Part shown: in pieces, positions 47,954 to 58,509 of the stretch
Numbering within the stretch: the stretch's first letter is position 1
How the letters are laid out: each line of letters starts with the position of its first letter
Origin: Elmis aenea
Lineage: Eukaryota > Arthropoda > Insecta > Coleoptera > Elmidae
Length of the DNA: 64,000 bases
Direction of reading: 5' to 3'
NCBI GenBank assembly: GCA_947652605.1
Contig: OX393581.1
Coordinates: forward strand, 45,531,924-45,595,923
Program-made: the position numbers and the translations under genes
Notes under the pieces: model-generated
Databases searched by the model: none
Told to the model about the DNA's origin: nothing
What the model saw: only the letters and a program-made list of their open reading frames with translations

Positions 47954-50430
47954 TTAACCCTCCGATGCCCAAGGTTTTTTTTGAAACACATTTACCCAAA
48001 GTGGGGTCATTTGTGACCCCGGTTTTTTTTCCCTGCTAATTATTTTTATTTTGTAATTTCAAATTAATTATATATTTTAAAGCTTTTTATTAAAGATAAA
48101 CCAAAAAATCTTACACGAAAGTCAAATAAATATGTTTAATCTTATTTACAAAATGAATGTACTTTGTTAACGTATAATATGATTTTTTAATGATAATAAA
48201 ATAAACAACAGTATTTTCTAAAGCTTATTATGTAATATAAACTTAAATTTATAAAAAACAATTCATTCAACAAAAATAAATAATTCCACAATATGGTTTT
48301 CAACATAAATAAATAATTGTTCTAAAAATATATTATGAGTCTATTCCAAACACTTTGAACAAAGTTTGTTGACATATACGTTTAGATGTTCTTTACAAAT
48401 AAAATATTTACACTTTTCACATTTTTCCGAATATTTTCTATCTTGATATCTTGGGCATAATTTGCATCTTCCCCTTTTTTGACCCTGGTTAGGTGGTTTT
48501 ATGTTTGAGATGCTTGGTACGTCTATGGTTGCACTTATTGCATTCTGAACACTTTTAGGAACTCCAGAGAATCCCTTTTCGACACGTCGTCTTATCAAGG
48601 GGGTTGTCAGTTCTAGCCCCAATTGTTTTAGGAATAATCGCCTTGCAAAATTTTGTCCTTCTTGAAAATCTGGATGCTTAATTTTGTATAATACATAAGC
48701 ATTAATTGCTACTATATCAAGGCAGTTCATAAATATCACAAATGGCCATCTCTTGGTACTTCTGTTGCACGCATATTCTTTTACCATTTTATCCATGGTA
48801 TCAACTGCAGCTTTTTTATGGTTATAGTCCAAGATCATATTGGGCTTAAATTTATCTTCTTCTCCAGAAACTATAGGATCATCATGCTGTGTCGAAATGA
48901 GTACAACACTACGGTTCTTTTTCGGAACATAGGACGTCATAGTAACTTTATTAGTAAACAGAAATTTACTTGAATTTAATTCTCTGTCTTTATTTGGTAA
49001 CATTTCCTTTGGTATTTCCCGACGATTTTGTCTCATGGTTCCCAATAATGTCTTTTTCTCATTCAGTAATTCTTCCGCAAGTTGTACAGATGTAAAGAAG
49101 TTATCCGTAGTAACTCCATAACCTTGTCCCAAATAACGAACGAGATCTTTTACAACTCTTTTCCCTTGTTCCTTTTCGGGTGAATTTTTAACCATCCCTG
49201 CGTATATCTGCATATTACATGCATATGAATTTTCTACATCGCATAATGTCCATATTTTTAGCCCGTATTTATCCGGCTTTGATTTTATATAAACACGGAA
49301 AGGACACCTCCCTCTAAATGGTACAAGTTGTTCGTCGATGCATAAATCAGGGTTGGGATTGTAACTTTGCTTGCAATTATCTGTAAAAATGTCAAATAGT
49401 TCTTGAATTGGTGCTGCTTTATTTTCTTTGCGTCTTTCAGCTCTTGTTAAATAGTTATCAAACCTTAAAAATCTTGCTATATCTTCGAATCTGGTTCTAG
49501 GCATTGTAGCACAAAATATTGGCCTTTGAAATGGAGAATTTTCGGTTTCCCATAGTTCTCTAATTGGTTCTCTTCTGCCTCGACAAACTCCCCCAACTAA
49601 AAGCAGTCCAATAAAAGCCAATATTTCTGTATCGTCAACACTTTTCCATTCTTTGTCTTGAGTGCTAAGCACAATTTCAGCTTTTCTGTTAGTTTCTGTC
49701 ACCAAAGTTTTAATAATGTCGTTGGAGATGAATAAACTAAAAGCATCTAATGGCGTTTCGATGTCTTTACTGACGTTTGTCAAACCAGGCTTTGTTATTA
49801 CAATATTTTCAGAACGTCGACGACTACCACGTTTTGGTTGCTTAGCCCACTTAGTACCATCTCGAGACATGATAAAATCGTCCCCTCCATTTTCATCGGG
49901 CTGTAATTCAATATCTGATTCAGAGTCATTTTTCTCTTCTTCACTTTCTTCAAAACAAAAGTCTTCGTCCTCACTTGGTGGATCCTCTACATCGAACAAA
50001 TCTAAATCGATGTTAGCAACCTCCTCCTCCAGCTCTTGCATCGTCAAAAATTTTTTGGACATATTGGCGGAATACATATAACTAACAGAACAACCCCGCT
50101 CCTGCGAACGTTACACGAGCTTATATACCGCGGAAGGAACGAAAGTAAGCGAATAGTCACGAAACATACCGAGAGAACACTTGAACTATTCATAAAAATT
50201 TTGTTACACAAACTCCCAAAGTGGGGTCAAAATTTACCCCAGCAAATAAAATTGTTATAACTGTTGCAATAATTGTTTATGAATAAAAACAAAAATGATA
50301 GGTGAAAGATAACATAATAAATGACAAATAGATGAACGGTGAAGAAATTTAAACGGCTTTTCGTGAAATAATACTTAAAAACGTGAGTTTGGGGCCAATT
50401 TTGACCCCACTTTGGGCATCGGAGGGTTAA
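47954..50430. mobile_element. Complete piggyBac element
   Basis: The element 47958-50426 (2,469 bp, close to the 2.47 kb of the original moth piggyBac) begins CCCTCCGATGCCCAA and ends with the exact 15-bp inverse. Both sides carry TTAA (47954-47957 and 50427-50430). A subterminal CCCAAAGTGGGGTCA repeat occurs at 47995-48009, again at about 50215-50229, and inverted at the very right end. piggyBac transposase binds comparable internal repeats. One large open frame fills the interior. Intact ends, intact duplication and an open frame together argue for a recent, possibly still active, insertion. Confidence 0.95.
48341..50077 (-). CDS. piggyBac transposase, intact
   Basis: 578 residues, close to the 594 of the canonical enzyme. 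It cuts the element out at TTAA sites and reinserts it, in the nucleus, without leaving a scar. Residues 13-70 are acidic (EDPPSEDEDFCFEESEEE). The DDE_Tnp_1_7 core follows, with FRxYIKSKPDKYGLKIWTLC ending at catalytic D280, TTDNFFTS with D325, and KKAAVDTMD with D426; the D325-D426 spacing of 101 equals that of the canonical D346-D447. The C-terminus (about 536-577) is a cysteine-rich domain, with CKLCPRY, CEKCKYFICKEH and CSKC spaced for cross-brace zinc binding. No internal stop. The first ATG has T at -3, while the second (Met6) has A at -3, so Met6 may be the real start. The promoter would lie in the right end. Single exon. Confidence 0.93.
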   Translation of the reverse strand: MYSANMSKKFLTMQELEEEVANIDLDLFDVEDPPSEDEDFCFEESEEEKNDSESDIELQPDENGGDDFIMSRDGTKWAKQPKRGSRRRSENIVITKPGLTNVSKDIETPLDAFSLFISNDIIKTLVTETNRKAEIVLSTQDKEWKSVDDTEILAFIGLLLVGGVCRGRREPIRELWETENSPFQRPIFCATMPRTRFEDIARFLRFDNYLTRAERRKENKAAPIQELFDIFTDNCKQSYNPNPDLCIDEQLVPFRGRCPFRVYIKSKPDKYGLKIWTLCDVENSYACNMQIYAGMVKNSPEKEQGKRVVKDLVRYLGQGYGVTTDNFFTSVQLAEELLNEKKTLLGTMRQNRREIPKEMLPNKDRELNSSKFLFTNKVTMTSYVPKKNRSVVLISTQHDDPIVSGEEDKFKPNMILDYNHKKAAVDTMDKMVKEYACNRSTKRWPFVIFMNCLDIVAINAYVLYKIKHPDFQEGQNFARRLFLKQLGLELTTPLIRRRVEKGFSGVPKSVQNAISATIDVPSISNIKPPNQGQKRGRCKLCPRYQDRKYSEKCEKCKYFICKEHLNVYVNKLCSKCLE

Positions 50431-50815
50431 AACAATAAAAGGAGGTCATATACATATTATAAATACATATAGGTACCAAAAAAACAGTTTTTCTTTAATA
50501 ACCCAAAAACCGATAATGATAAAGTATTTTTGAAAACGGCGCTTTTGCCTAAAAAACTGCACATTTTTGGTAATTTAACCGTTTCTCTATCTTAACTATC
50601 AAGCGAGTTACCCATGTAATCCCATCGAATTTGGACCACCCTGTCCTGGGTGGACCAAATGCGAACGTTTTACGGAGTATCTCACCAGGGAAGGTCACGA
50701 TATATGTTGTCGCTAGAATCTGATCAAGAGGCTGTGTTTATTGCATCAAGAACATCAAAACTAAATGTTTTGCAGAGTTATACGTGCCACTGGCCACTTC
50801 CTTCGGAAAAATAGG

Positions 50816-52159
50816 GAAAAAACTGAAACGTTGAATAATAAAAGTAATAACGGCTTAGGACATTTAGATTAACAAAAACAATTAGTTTTACTTAAACAAT
50901 TGTATTTTTATGCAAAGTTTGTTATTCTTTTGTAAACGTCTAGAAAATAAAATAATACACAGAAAAATATGTAGTTAAAACTGCAGTTTAAAAATCAAAC
51001 CATCGAAAAAAATAAAAATGTATTGTTTTTTTTTTACTAAGTTAGAACTGTGATGAATTATGGACACCTAAAATTATTCCAACAAAAATTATATTAGAAA
51101 TTATTGTATCACGCGGTAGGTACTTTAAAAAAGAGGAGAAAAATAAAATAAGAAACACGTATTTTTAAGCGCATCTTTGAACGAAAATATATAAATATAA
51201 AAAGAGTTCTATTTACATAGCCAGTATGCAAATAAAAGAATGTGTGTTGGTAACACGTTTAGTATTTACTTAAAATAGGAGAAAGAGCAGCAAAGGAAAC
51301 AGTTTATACATATAAAGTGTGTTTATGCTAATTGAATTGCATTTATAAAACTTACGCGTCATTTTACGTTGGAAAACTTGTTTTTATGCGTCAGTTATGT
51401 TTAAAATATGAGATAACAAGGTAAAAAATAAGGTAAAAAAAGACGAGTGCACAAAGTCCTATTTACTTGTTTCAATGTACTTCCAAGGGCATGAAAAGTT
51501 CAATACAATCCGTCCAAGTACAAAGTATACAGTAAATTGCTATTTAAGAATATATGAGATAGATTGAAAATACAAAAGTTTTGATATTTCTCTTGATATA
51601 AAGTAGTTGCTAATAAATATTTATTTTTCTTGCACCAAGACAAAGTAAATGCGGGAAATATTACACAACGTTGGAAAAAAACAATGTGCAGATGCTCTTA
51701 CATAATGTTTCTTAGAATACTAAGCGATTACATGTAAATGATTGCATTAATCAATATTAATGACGTGTAATGTGTGCATACTTTTGCAAAAGACTTGATT
51801 GTTTATTTCTACCTAATGTATCTTATTACTTATGCAATAATCACGTTACCATGTACCTAATAAGGAAACAAAAATATAAAAGAAGCATTAAGTTTTATCC
51901 AACTTTAGTTAGTAGCTAAACGTCAACTGTATAGTTAGATACGCAAATAATGTCCGACTTAGTACTATTGTCAGCTAATATGGAAGAAATAGGTTCCTTC
52001 TGCACCAGTTATGAAGTTTTAGAACGGGTTTTTAAAAGATTATGCGATTTCGAGCGTTATAAAGGTTTGGTGGATGTCTACGTCAACTTCAGTGTTCAGC
52101 AGAATCATTTGATGATGATCAATTTAACATGGACCATTCAAAAATTTTACCAAGCAATT
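50816..52159. other. No recognised feature
   Basis: AT-rich. The 5' part of a 111-codon frame starting at 51950 has no known motif before it runs into transposase-like sequence. Confidence 0.35.
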
Positions 52160-52735
52160 TTGACCTCAGTGTTAACAAACAAGGGAGCAACCTTCGTTAA
52201 TCCAAGAGCGACCACTGCATCCTCGTCGTGTGACAGTTTGGTGTGGAATCTGGTCAAGAGGGGTAATTGGGCCCTACTTCTTTGAAGGCGCTACAGGTGC
52301 TGCTGTGACAGTGACAGGGTGTCAGGCGTTCGTTACCGTGAGATGATTAACCATTTTTTGTTTCATTAAATGAATCAATTCGAGCTGGAAAACATTTGGT
52401 TTCAACAAGACGGAGCCGCAAGTCATGAGTCAAGGCGCAGGACAATTGAAAGATTGAAATGGATGTTTCCAGGTCAATTAATCTAAAGAAACGGCGACAC
52501 TGATCGGTCCCCAAGATCACCTGACTTGACAGCTCCTGGCTTTTTTCTGTTGGACTAAAGGGACGTGTCTATGCTAACAGATTGACGAATCTTGAACACT
52601 TAAAGCAGAATATTTGAGACGCTGTAGTGGAATACCGCCGGAAGTATGCGAAAATGTGATGAAAAACGCGATGAAAAGGGCTCGAATTTGTTATGCAACG
52701 AGAGGTGAACATTTGACAGATGTTTTATTCCATAA
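52160..52735 (+). pseudogene. Mariner-like transposase relic, catalytic half
   Basis: Plus-strand blocks: FDLSVNKQGSNLR (52162-52200), HPRRVTVWCGIWSRGVIGPY then FFEG (52218-52290), ENIWFQQDGAASHESRRRTI (52392-52450, with the second catalytic Asp), SPRSPDLTAPGFFLLD (52510-52557), and a C-terminal piece reading GEHLTDVLFHN that ends near 52735. Matches the same insect mariner-like group as 12990-13480. Frameshifts and stops between blocks. No inverted repeats found around it. The first catalytic region and DNA-binding half are absent. Confidence 0.75.
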
Positions 52736-53369
52736 TAAACTTGACAATAAAAAAGTCTGTGTTGATTATTGTAGTAAAACTTTATTGTAAAATTGATTAT
52801 GAGTTTATTAAACTAAATTTAATGCCGATTGATGTTATGTGAAAAATTAATAGCGTTATCGTTATGACATGGGAATAATAGAAATAGATACAACTTAATG
52901 TTTTAGAACGTGACAACTTCTGCAATGTCCATTCGCCAACATAGTTCATCATTAATCTTTTTTTCTTTTTATTCGGCTTTTGAAACGTTTTCGTATGCAT
53001 AGCGATGTGGAAGCTAACCTAACCTCTTACTAAAATAAATAAAACCAGCACTAAAATGTAGAGCATAATAAATCACAGCCATATACTTTTCTCTGATATA
53101 TTTTATTACTTAAAAAATGTAACGCAGAAAACAGACGCTGCTTTTTTTGTTTGAAACAAATGCGCACTTTTAGTTATGAATGGTGCCCTGTAAGTGACGA
53201 TTTTTATTCGTCAACGGAAAAAATTTATGCTGAAATAGGAAACAAATCTGCTTTGGAATAAAATTTGATGAAGCAAAAAATTTACAAATTTATAGAAAGA
53301 TAAGGATACGTTTTAGGGAGGATAAAAATTATTTGTGATTAATAATGTTAAGAAGGAACAGTTTGATAG
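52736..53369. other. No recognised feature
   Basis: AT-rich spacer between two TE relics. Confidence 0.35.
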
Positions 53370-54291
53370 TAAGGGAGACTGTTGTAACATGGAACACTTT
53401 TGAGATTTTATTTTTTAAAATTTTTAATAATAATTTTTTTTGAAATGAAAAAAATATGGTATTAACTAATGAAGATCCTTTTACAACTTGCTGCATGTAT
53501 TTCTATGTTTTACTGCTCTATTAACAAACAAAAAAATAAAATATGATGTTATGAAAAGTGTTCCATGGTACAACATGGTCATGTACCATGGAACACGTCC
53601 TCTTGTACATTGGAACACGGGGAAATGGCTGTAAAAAATAATTTAAAATACAGTTTTCAGTTCTACAAAGCATAATATTCCGGAATTGCGAAATGTGTCT
53701 TGACGAAATAGCCAATTTAACATTGTACACTTTGCAGGCTTCTGTAACCGATGTTTTTGTTCCGGGAGCAGTCAAAACTGCTTCTACAGCTTTTCTCATA
53801 GCATCTGTATCAATTGGTGCCCTCTTAACGCCACTCTTACTTCTTGGCGTAGCGATCTGTTACAAAAAAGGGATGGGATTGTATATCTTGGAACATGTTC
53901 CATGGTACATGATGTTGTGTGTTCCAAGGTACAAGAGGGAGCGAAAATAAATAAACATGTCCGCCTAAGCTAGTGGTTAGAATAAAACATTAACTACAGT
54001 ACATGAATCTACTCAACACAAGATCAGCAACACACTGTAAATGATGATATCGTCAAACACAACTTTGTTTTCGGTTAAAAAATTGATTAACAACACTTGA
54101 CATATTTACTTTTGATACTTCAAAAACGGTTTCATCAACTCAAAGTGCGTTTTCGAGTCAAACAAGACAGATCTGTTGTTAGAGACACCTAGCGTCATTC
54201 TTCACATCATGGTGATGGATTTAGCCCGCCAAGTTTAGAATCCGCAAATGTTCCAAGGTACACTATGCTCAAGGTACAACAGTCTCCCCTA
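53370..54291. mobile_element. pogo-like element remnant with palindromic GGTAC repeats
   Basis: The ends are AGGGAGACTGTTGTAAC (left, 53372 onward) and its near inverse (right, to 54289), with TA at 53370-53371 and 54290-54291. Many copies of TTCCA(T/A)GGTACA and its complement lie in the left 230 bp and at 53885-53935 and 54245-54280, in both orientations. About 918 bp; the catalytic part is deleted. TA duplication and the HTH type fit pogo. Confidence 0.65.
53640..53876 (-). pseudogene. Pipsqueak/CENPB-type HTH N-terminal fragment
   Basis: The minus-strand frame, open from 53876, reads TPRSKSGVKRAPIDTDAMRK, then AVEAVLTAPGTKTSVTEACK and VYNVKLAISSRHI. This is an HTH_psq-like domain: a basic leader, then Ax(A/E)AVxxGxxSVxEAxxxYxVxxSxxSRHI. 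Such domains start pogo-family transposases and bind DNA in the nucleus. No DDE domain follows before stops and the palindromic repeats. Could be domesticated host DNA, but the flanking TIRs argue for a transposon fragment. Confidence 0.6.
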
Positions 54292-54400
54292 CTTATTAAA
54301 TAACTTTATTAACATTTAACATGGAGTAAATTGACATCGGTATTGCACAAACTAGAAATGAAGTTTTTTTGCTAAATACTGCGAATTTGCAATGATATAC

Positions 54401-54460
54401 AGGGTGGTCCACATAGAAGGACTACTATTGGGATCTCGTAAACGGTAAGAGCTACTAAGA
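54401..54460 (+). repeat. CAGGGTG-type terminus
   Basis: TATA then CAGGGTGGTCCACATAGAAG and, about 30 bases in, GGGATCTCGTAAACGGTAAG. Same module as elsewhere. The Tc1-like element at 54709 interrupts the DNA downstream, and no mirrored right end was found past 56402. Confidence 0.55.
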
Positions 54461-54706
54461 AGTTTCAATTAATTAGGCAAATTGTTCCCCTTTCTGAGAC
54501 CCATTCAGTGAAGCTTTAATGTTTTCAAAAAGTTCCATGGCACGCTAGATAATAAACAAAAACAAAATGGGCATTTTTTAAAAATCGTTAATAACTCGAT
54601 TATACTTGATGGCACAAAATTATTATTGGGGAAAAAGTTGTACATTTTTAAGCTTTGTAAAATGAAAACATTCATTTGCTTCATTATTGTTTAAATTCGT
54701 ACCTAT

Positions 54707-56402
54707 TACAGTCGTGGCTCATTGAATTAGAAACAAATCTTTTTTTTTTCGATTTTATGAAAAGTTTTCATTTTGCTTAATGTAAAACGAAATATTTTAT
54801 AAATCTACCAGTGCTGCTAAGACTGAAAAAGTGTAATTGACCATTTTTGTGTGTTACTTTGAGGAATTGCTGTCATATCACAGCGTGACATGAGTCAAAT
54901 GTGTCACATGTGTCATACGGTTTTTCGAAGTGATTGGAATTCATTCGTTTTTTACTTGTTCTCGGTCGTGTACGTTGGTTTATTTAAAAAAGTTGACAAT
55001 ATTTACTTTTTTTTAAGTGATTACTAAATAAATTTCACAAAAAATTACAAAAGGTAGAGACGCATTATTACAATTTTTATGGTTTTGAAAAACCCAAAAA
55101 AAAAAATTTTTTTTCGCAAGGACTACAGATAATGGGCAAAAAGAAGATCTGGCAACTACCAAAAAGGCAGAAATTGTTGCATTAATTAATAATTTAAACA
55201 TTTCGCAATGGGAAATTGCAAAAAGAGCAAAAGTTTCGGTAGCAACAGTCAATAGGATAAAGGCTAGTATGAAAATGGGAGACCCATTGTCAACAAAGGA
55301 GCGGTTAAAATGTCAAGGAAAACGTGTAACAGCTTCATGTGCAGACAGAAAAATTGGTGAAATATGCAGGGGGCATCGCTGGAAATCCAGTAAAGCCATA
55401 TTAAAGCTGGTAAATGAATCTGGCATAAATATTTCTGAAGCCACCCTACGCCGCCGGTTTAAGGAACTGGGTTTTCAGTGCCACAGGCCAGAGAAAAACC
55501 GCGACTAACCCCAGCTATGATAAAAAAACGGCTGAACTGGGCAAAAGCTCATCAACATTGAACTGCTAGACTGGGAGAAGGTAATTTTTAAATCTGGTAA
55601 AAATGTAATATTTTTGTATGGTTTGCTTTTCCGATGAATCAACTTTCGAAATTTTAATGAACAAATCAACTTTTGTGAGGCGAAGACAAGGAGAGCGATT
55701 TGCCCAGAACTGCATCAAAAAGACTGTTAAACACCCAACAAAAGTAATGGTGTGGTCTGTCATTAGTGGGAAAGGCACAGGTCGACTTTATATCGTCGAA
55801 AACACAATGAGGCAAGACCAATGCAAAAATGTCCTTAAAAAGAGATTATTGCCACGCACTGCCGATAGGTTTCCAAATGGCAAAAAAATCATTTTTATGC
55901 AGGACTCAGCTCCCTGTCATAAGGCCAAAAGCATAACAACATTTTTGGCGGCTAAAAAAATTTAAGTTTTGCCTTAGCCTGGAAATTCGCCTGACCTGAA
56001 CCCCATCGAAAACCTTTAGGCAATTCGAAAAAGGAAAATGGTACAGCTGGTTCTCACAAATAAAGAGGATCTAATAGAAAGACTGATAAACGTTTGGCAT
56101 CACGATCCAGATATCAAAAAGCACGCTATAAGTTGTATAAGAAGCATGCCCAAGAGAATACAAGCCGCCATACAAGCCAAAGGAGGCAATACAAAATATT
56201 AGAATTTAGTTGTTCATTTACATTTTTAGTAAATATAAACTTATTACTCACAAAAACAAGTTTTAATATTTTTCAGAGACTTCATTTTTAATTAATCCAG
56301 TATTTTTGAAAAGCTTAGCAGCAACGTTTTTTGTAAATCCGCTACAACCTTCAAATTTGCAACTTTTTTTGCTTGTTTCTAATTCAGTGAGCCACGGCTG
56401 TA
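54707..56402. mobile_element. Tc1-like element, full length but decayed
   Basis: 54709-56400 (1,692 bp, usual Tc1 size) starts CAGTCGTGGCTCATTGAATT and ends with the mirrored CAGCCGTGGCTCACTGAATT. The TIR is about 28 bp with two or three differences, extending through AGAAACAA. TA is duplicated at 54707-54708 and 56401-56402. One transposase gene occupies the middle on the plus strand. An old copy: the gene has a frameshift and several stops. Confidence 0.88.
55132..56202 (+). pseudogene. Tc1-family DD34E transposase, broken
   Basis: Blocks: KKAEIVALINNLNISQWEIA, KRAKVSVATVNRIKASMKMG (first HTH, about 55165-55280), a second HTH around KSSKAILKLVNESGINISEA and TLRRRFKELGF, then CFSDESTFEIL with the first catalytic Asp, MVWSVISGKGTGRLY, IIFMQDSAPCHKAKS with the second Asp, and SPDLNPIENL with the Glu. 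34 residues lie between the second Asp and the Glu (DD34E). The C-terminus INVWHHDPDIKKHAISCIRS ... AIQAKGGNTKY ends at a TAG at 56200-56202. Frame breaks occur just after the start ATG (55132) and between 55508 and 55618. In-frame stops follow the KKI block, at a likely Trp before PGNSPDL, and after IENL. All catalytic residues are still visible. Confidence 0.88.
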
Positions 56403-57107
56403 CTTTGTCTATAGCTTCATAGGGGCTTTCTGTTGAATTTTATTTGCTTTGAAACTAAATATCAAAATAAATACCTACGAAACCTTATGTTATTGAAAAG
56501 AAGAAAAAAAAATCTTTTTCATGCGGTCATAGCTAACTATAGTTTCCATTTTAAACAATGGAAGTTTGTAATGTAAACAATATCAAAAAAAATTATGTTT
56601 TCATTTTACAGTGCGAAAAAAAAACTGCAACTTTTTTTTGTACCAACAAGTATAAAGCATGAAAACAGATATCAATTGAACACATTACGTTTAGAACTAT
56701 TTTGTATGATAAATCGCTCAACGTGATTACTAGAAAAAAATCAACTAACGCTGTCAATTTTAGCCAAGACAAGACAGCGACCGAATGTCAGATCGACCTA
56801 AATATTTTAAGGGAATAATAAAAGTTTTTATAGATACGGTCACTACACTGGAAGTTAGTGTGACATTTCTTTGCTTTAAAACTCGGCCGTCTAAATTTTT
56901 AAGCTTATAGGTACGGATGGTACTAAAATGTTTTATTTTGCACGCATCTTGCCTTGAACTAGTGCATGTAGAAACAAGAAAAACGAATTGTTTACAAAAG
57001 CTGAATTGCAAAACACAATATTTTTACAGAAATTGTTTCCAAAGTTCAGTTATTTTATCGAAATTTTTACTCCTGTTAGTAAAGTCATTTCGCAGAATAT
57101 CAAATTA
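56403..57107. other. No recognised feature
   Basis: AT-rich. A GGTCATAGCTAACTATAG string (56524) resembles text at 34320. Small frames without motifs. Confidence 0.35.
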
Positions 57108-57289
57108 GAACCAGGCATGGGCGACCCCAGAAAATTATCCAGGGGGGGCAAAGCTTGCAAAGGATTGCAGTAAAATATTAACGAACTTTTAACTTGACCC
57201 TCTTGCATTTGGTCATTAATGGAGTACTCGGTTCCAGGGAGGGGCAAGTGCCCCGTTTATCCTCCCCTGTGGACGCCCATTGAACCAGG
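57108..57289. mobile_element. hAT-type MITE with 8-bp TSD upstream of the Ig exon
   Basis: 57116-57281 (166 bp) is flanked by identical GAACCAGG (57108-57115, 57282-57289). The ends are CATGGGCG and CGCCCATT, a short inverted repeat; G-runs lie inside each end (CCAGGGGGGGCAAAG, and ATCCTCCCC on the opposite arm). The 8-bp duplication and size fit hAT MITEs. It sits 266 bp before the Ig exon, inside the presumed intron. Confidence 0.75.
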
Positions 57290-57554
57290 TATGGCACGGC
57301 GAGTTGAAATTTGGCGAGGCCATGCGAAGGCAAGGAGTATGAGTCAGAAATTTGTCTTTGCATTTTATTTTCTAGTTAATTTTTGTTTAGATCTAAATGG
57401 AATTAAGTAAAGGTGCTTACTAAACTGTATTGTTTATTAGTATTGTTTAACAACACGTTTCATTTATTTTAATTCCATTTACAAATCGTACCAATATATA
57501 TTTATTTAAGTATAAAAAAATGTTGCGGAAATCTTATCTGATATTTTGTTGCAG

Positions 57555-57821
57555 ATATAACATGGGGCTTGACTTTGATGGGGACTTCTGCCATCAAAAA
57601 CGTCGGCGAAAACTTACTAGTTGTTTGTAGTAACAATGGTTCTCAACCGATTATGTGGAAAGGACCCAATGGTCAAATTTTATCGCCAAAGACCCGCCCG
57701 AAAATGGAAATTACTCACCTGGGTACATCAATTGTTTTTATGTCGCTAGTTATTGACGACAGCGGCATCTACATCTGCAGTGCAGGACAAGAGGCTAAGG
57801 ATTTTCAGCTTACGGTAGTAG
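57555..57821 (+). CDS. Internal exon for one immunoglobulin domain
   Basis: 267 nt between a good acceptor (GATATTTTGTTGCAG) and donor (TAG|GTAAGA). It enters and leaves in phase 1, the usual layout for single Ig-domain exons. The 88 full codons carry the Ig pattern: ENLLVVCSNNG with the first Cys, IMWKGPNGQIL with the core Trp, GTSIVFMSLVIDDSGIYICS with the DxGxYxC motif and second Cys, and a G-strand ending FQLTVVG. The domain would be extracellular in a receptor or cell-adhesion protein. The ITW start and I-set look suggest an NCAM/fasciclin II-like or related Ig protein, but I cannot name the gene. No signal peptide or membrane segment is in this exon; other exons must lie outside the window or were not recognised. 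It is the only host coding sequence I can support. Confidence 0.85.
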
Positions 57822-58509
57822 GTAAGAAAATATAATGTTTGTCTTTTAGATTGGGGTAATAATTTTCATTTATTAAATAAAATAAAATAATTTTTCTGCT
57901 CAAGTATATGAAAGTTTTTCTCACTGCCTACTCTACATGAAAGTTTAACTTTCGTCTCTAATGGCGAAAATAATGTCAATGTCAATATCAAATTGTAAAA
58001 TTGACGTTTTTTTTTTTTTTAGCTCAAACTCATAATTACCTAAAATTGCGTTAATACTCTTATCAAACCATTTAGTTTTAATGTAGCATTTTATATAAAA
58101 GCCTAAGAATAGTACTTAAATTCATATTAAATATATTTCGTTTGCAGGTTATAATTTTATTTATATCAATGTCAGTGTGGTGGTGTCGCCATGGAAATGA
58201 AATGATTAATTAATGCTTTATACGTAATAATTGTCATTTGGTTCGTTTACATTAACGTTCGTTCTATAATATAATTTTAATTTCGTAGAAAAAATAGCAT
58301 TTACGAATCGAGCTGAATTCAGTTTTTTTCGTTCAGGAGATTTTCTCGCTTGCCGCTTTGCGGCTCGTGAACAAATCTCACCTCACGAAAAAAACTGGAC
58401 TTTCATCTATTGTTGTAAAATATACTATTTTGATCGTGCCATTGACATTAAAACATAGTTTAAAATGCACAACACTCAAATCTTGAACAATATACTTTTT
58501 TTTGTGAAA
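57822..58509. other. Downstream intron, possible short alternative exon
   Basis: AT-rich intron sequence. A TTTCGTTTGCAG acceptor at 58147 is followed by 53 bases in the matching phase, giving about 17 residues (GYNFIYINVSVVVSPWK) then TGA at 58198-58200. This could be an alternative 3' end or chance. Confidence 0.4.

Larger units (their letters stand above)
47366..50815. repeat. Palindromic host repeat interrupted by a piggyBac
   Basis: Left 47366-47660 and right about 50545-50815 are inverted copies. From outside in: CCGAAGGAAGTGGCCAGTGG, ACTCTGCAAAACATTTAG, GATTCTAGCGACAACATAT, then GGTCCACC(T/C)AGGACAGGGTGG and the CAGGGTGG/TATCTCGCTTA module at 47535 and 50643. The inner CAGGGTGG ends suggest one TE, and the outer ~170 bp on each side are also mirrored, which an ordinary TIR element does not explain. 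A third copy of the outer part occurs at 63912-64000. Without the piggyBac the structure would be about 980 bp. Confidence 0.75.

Noticed and set aside
49662..50081. 139-codon plus-strand frame
   Set aside because: It is the antisense shadow of the piggyBac transposase N-terminus.
58148..58200. Calling the phase-matched 53-nt stretch a confirmed exon
   Set aside because: Only the acceptor and phase support it; such short matches are common in AT-rich introns, so it is kept as a finding only.
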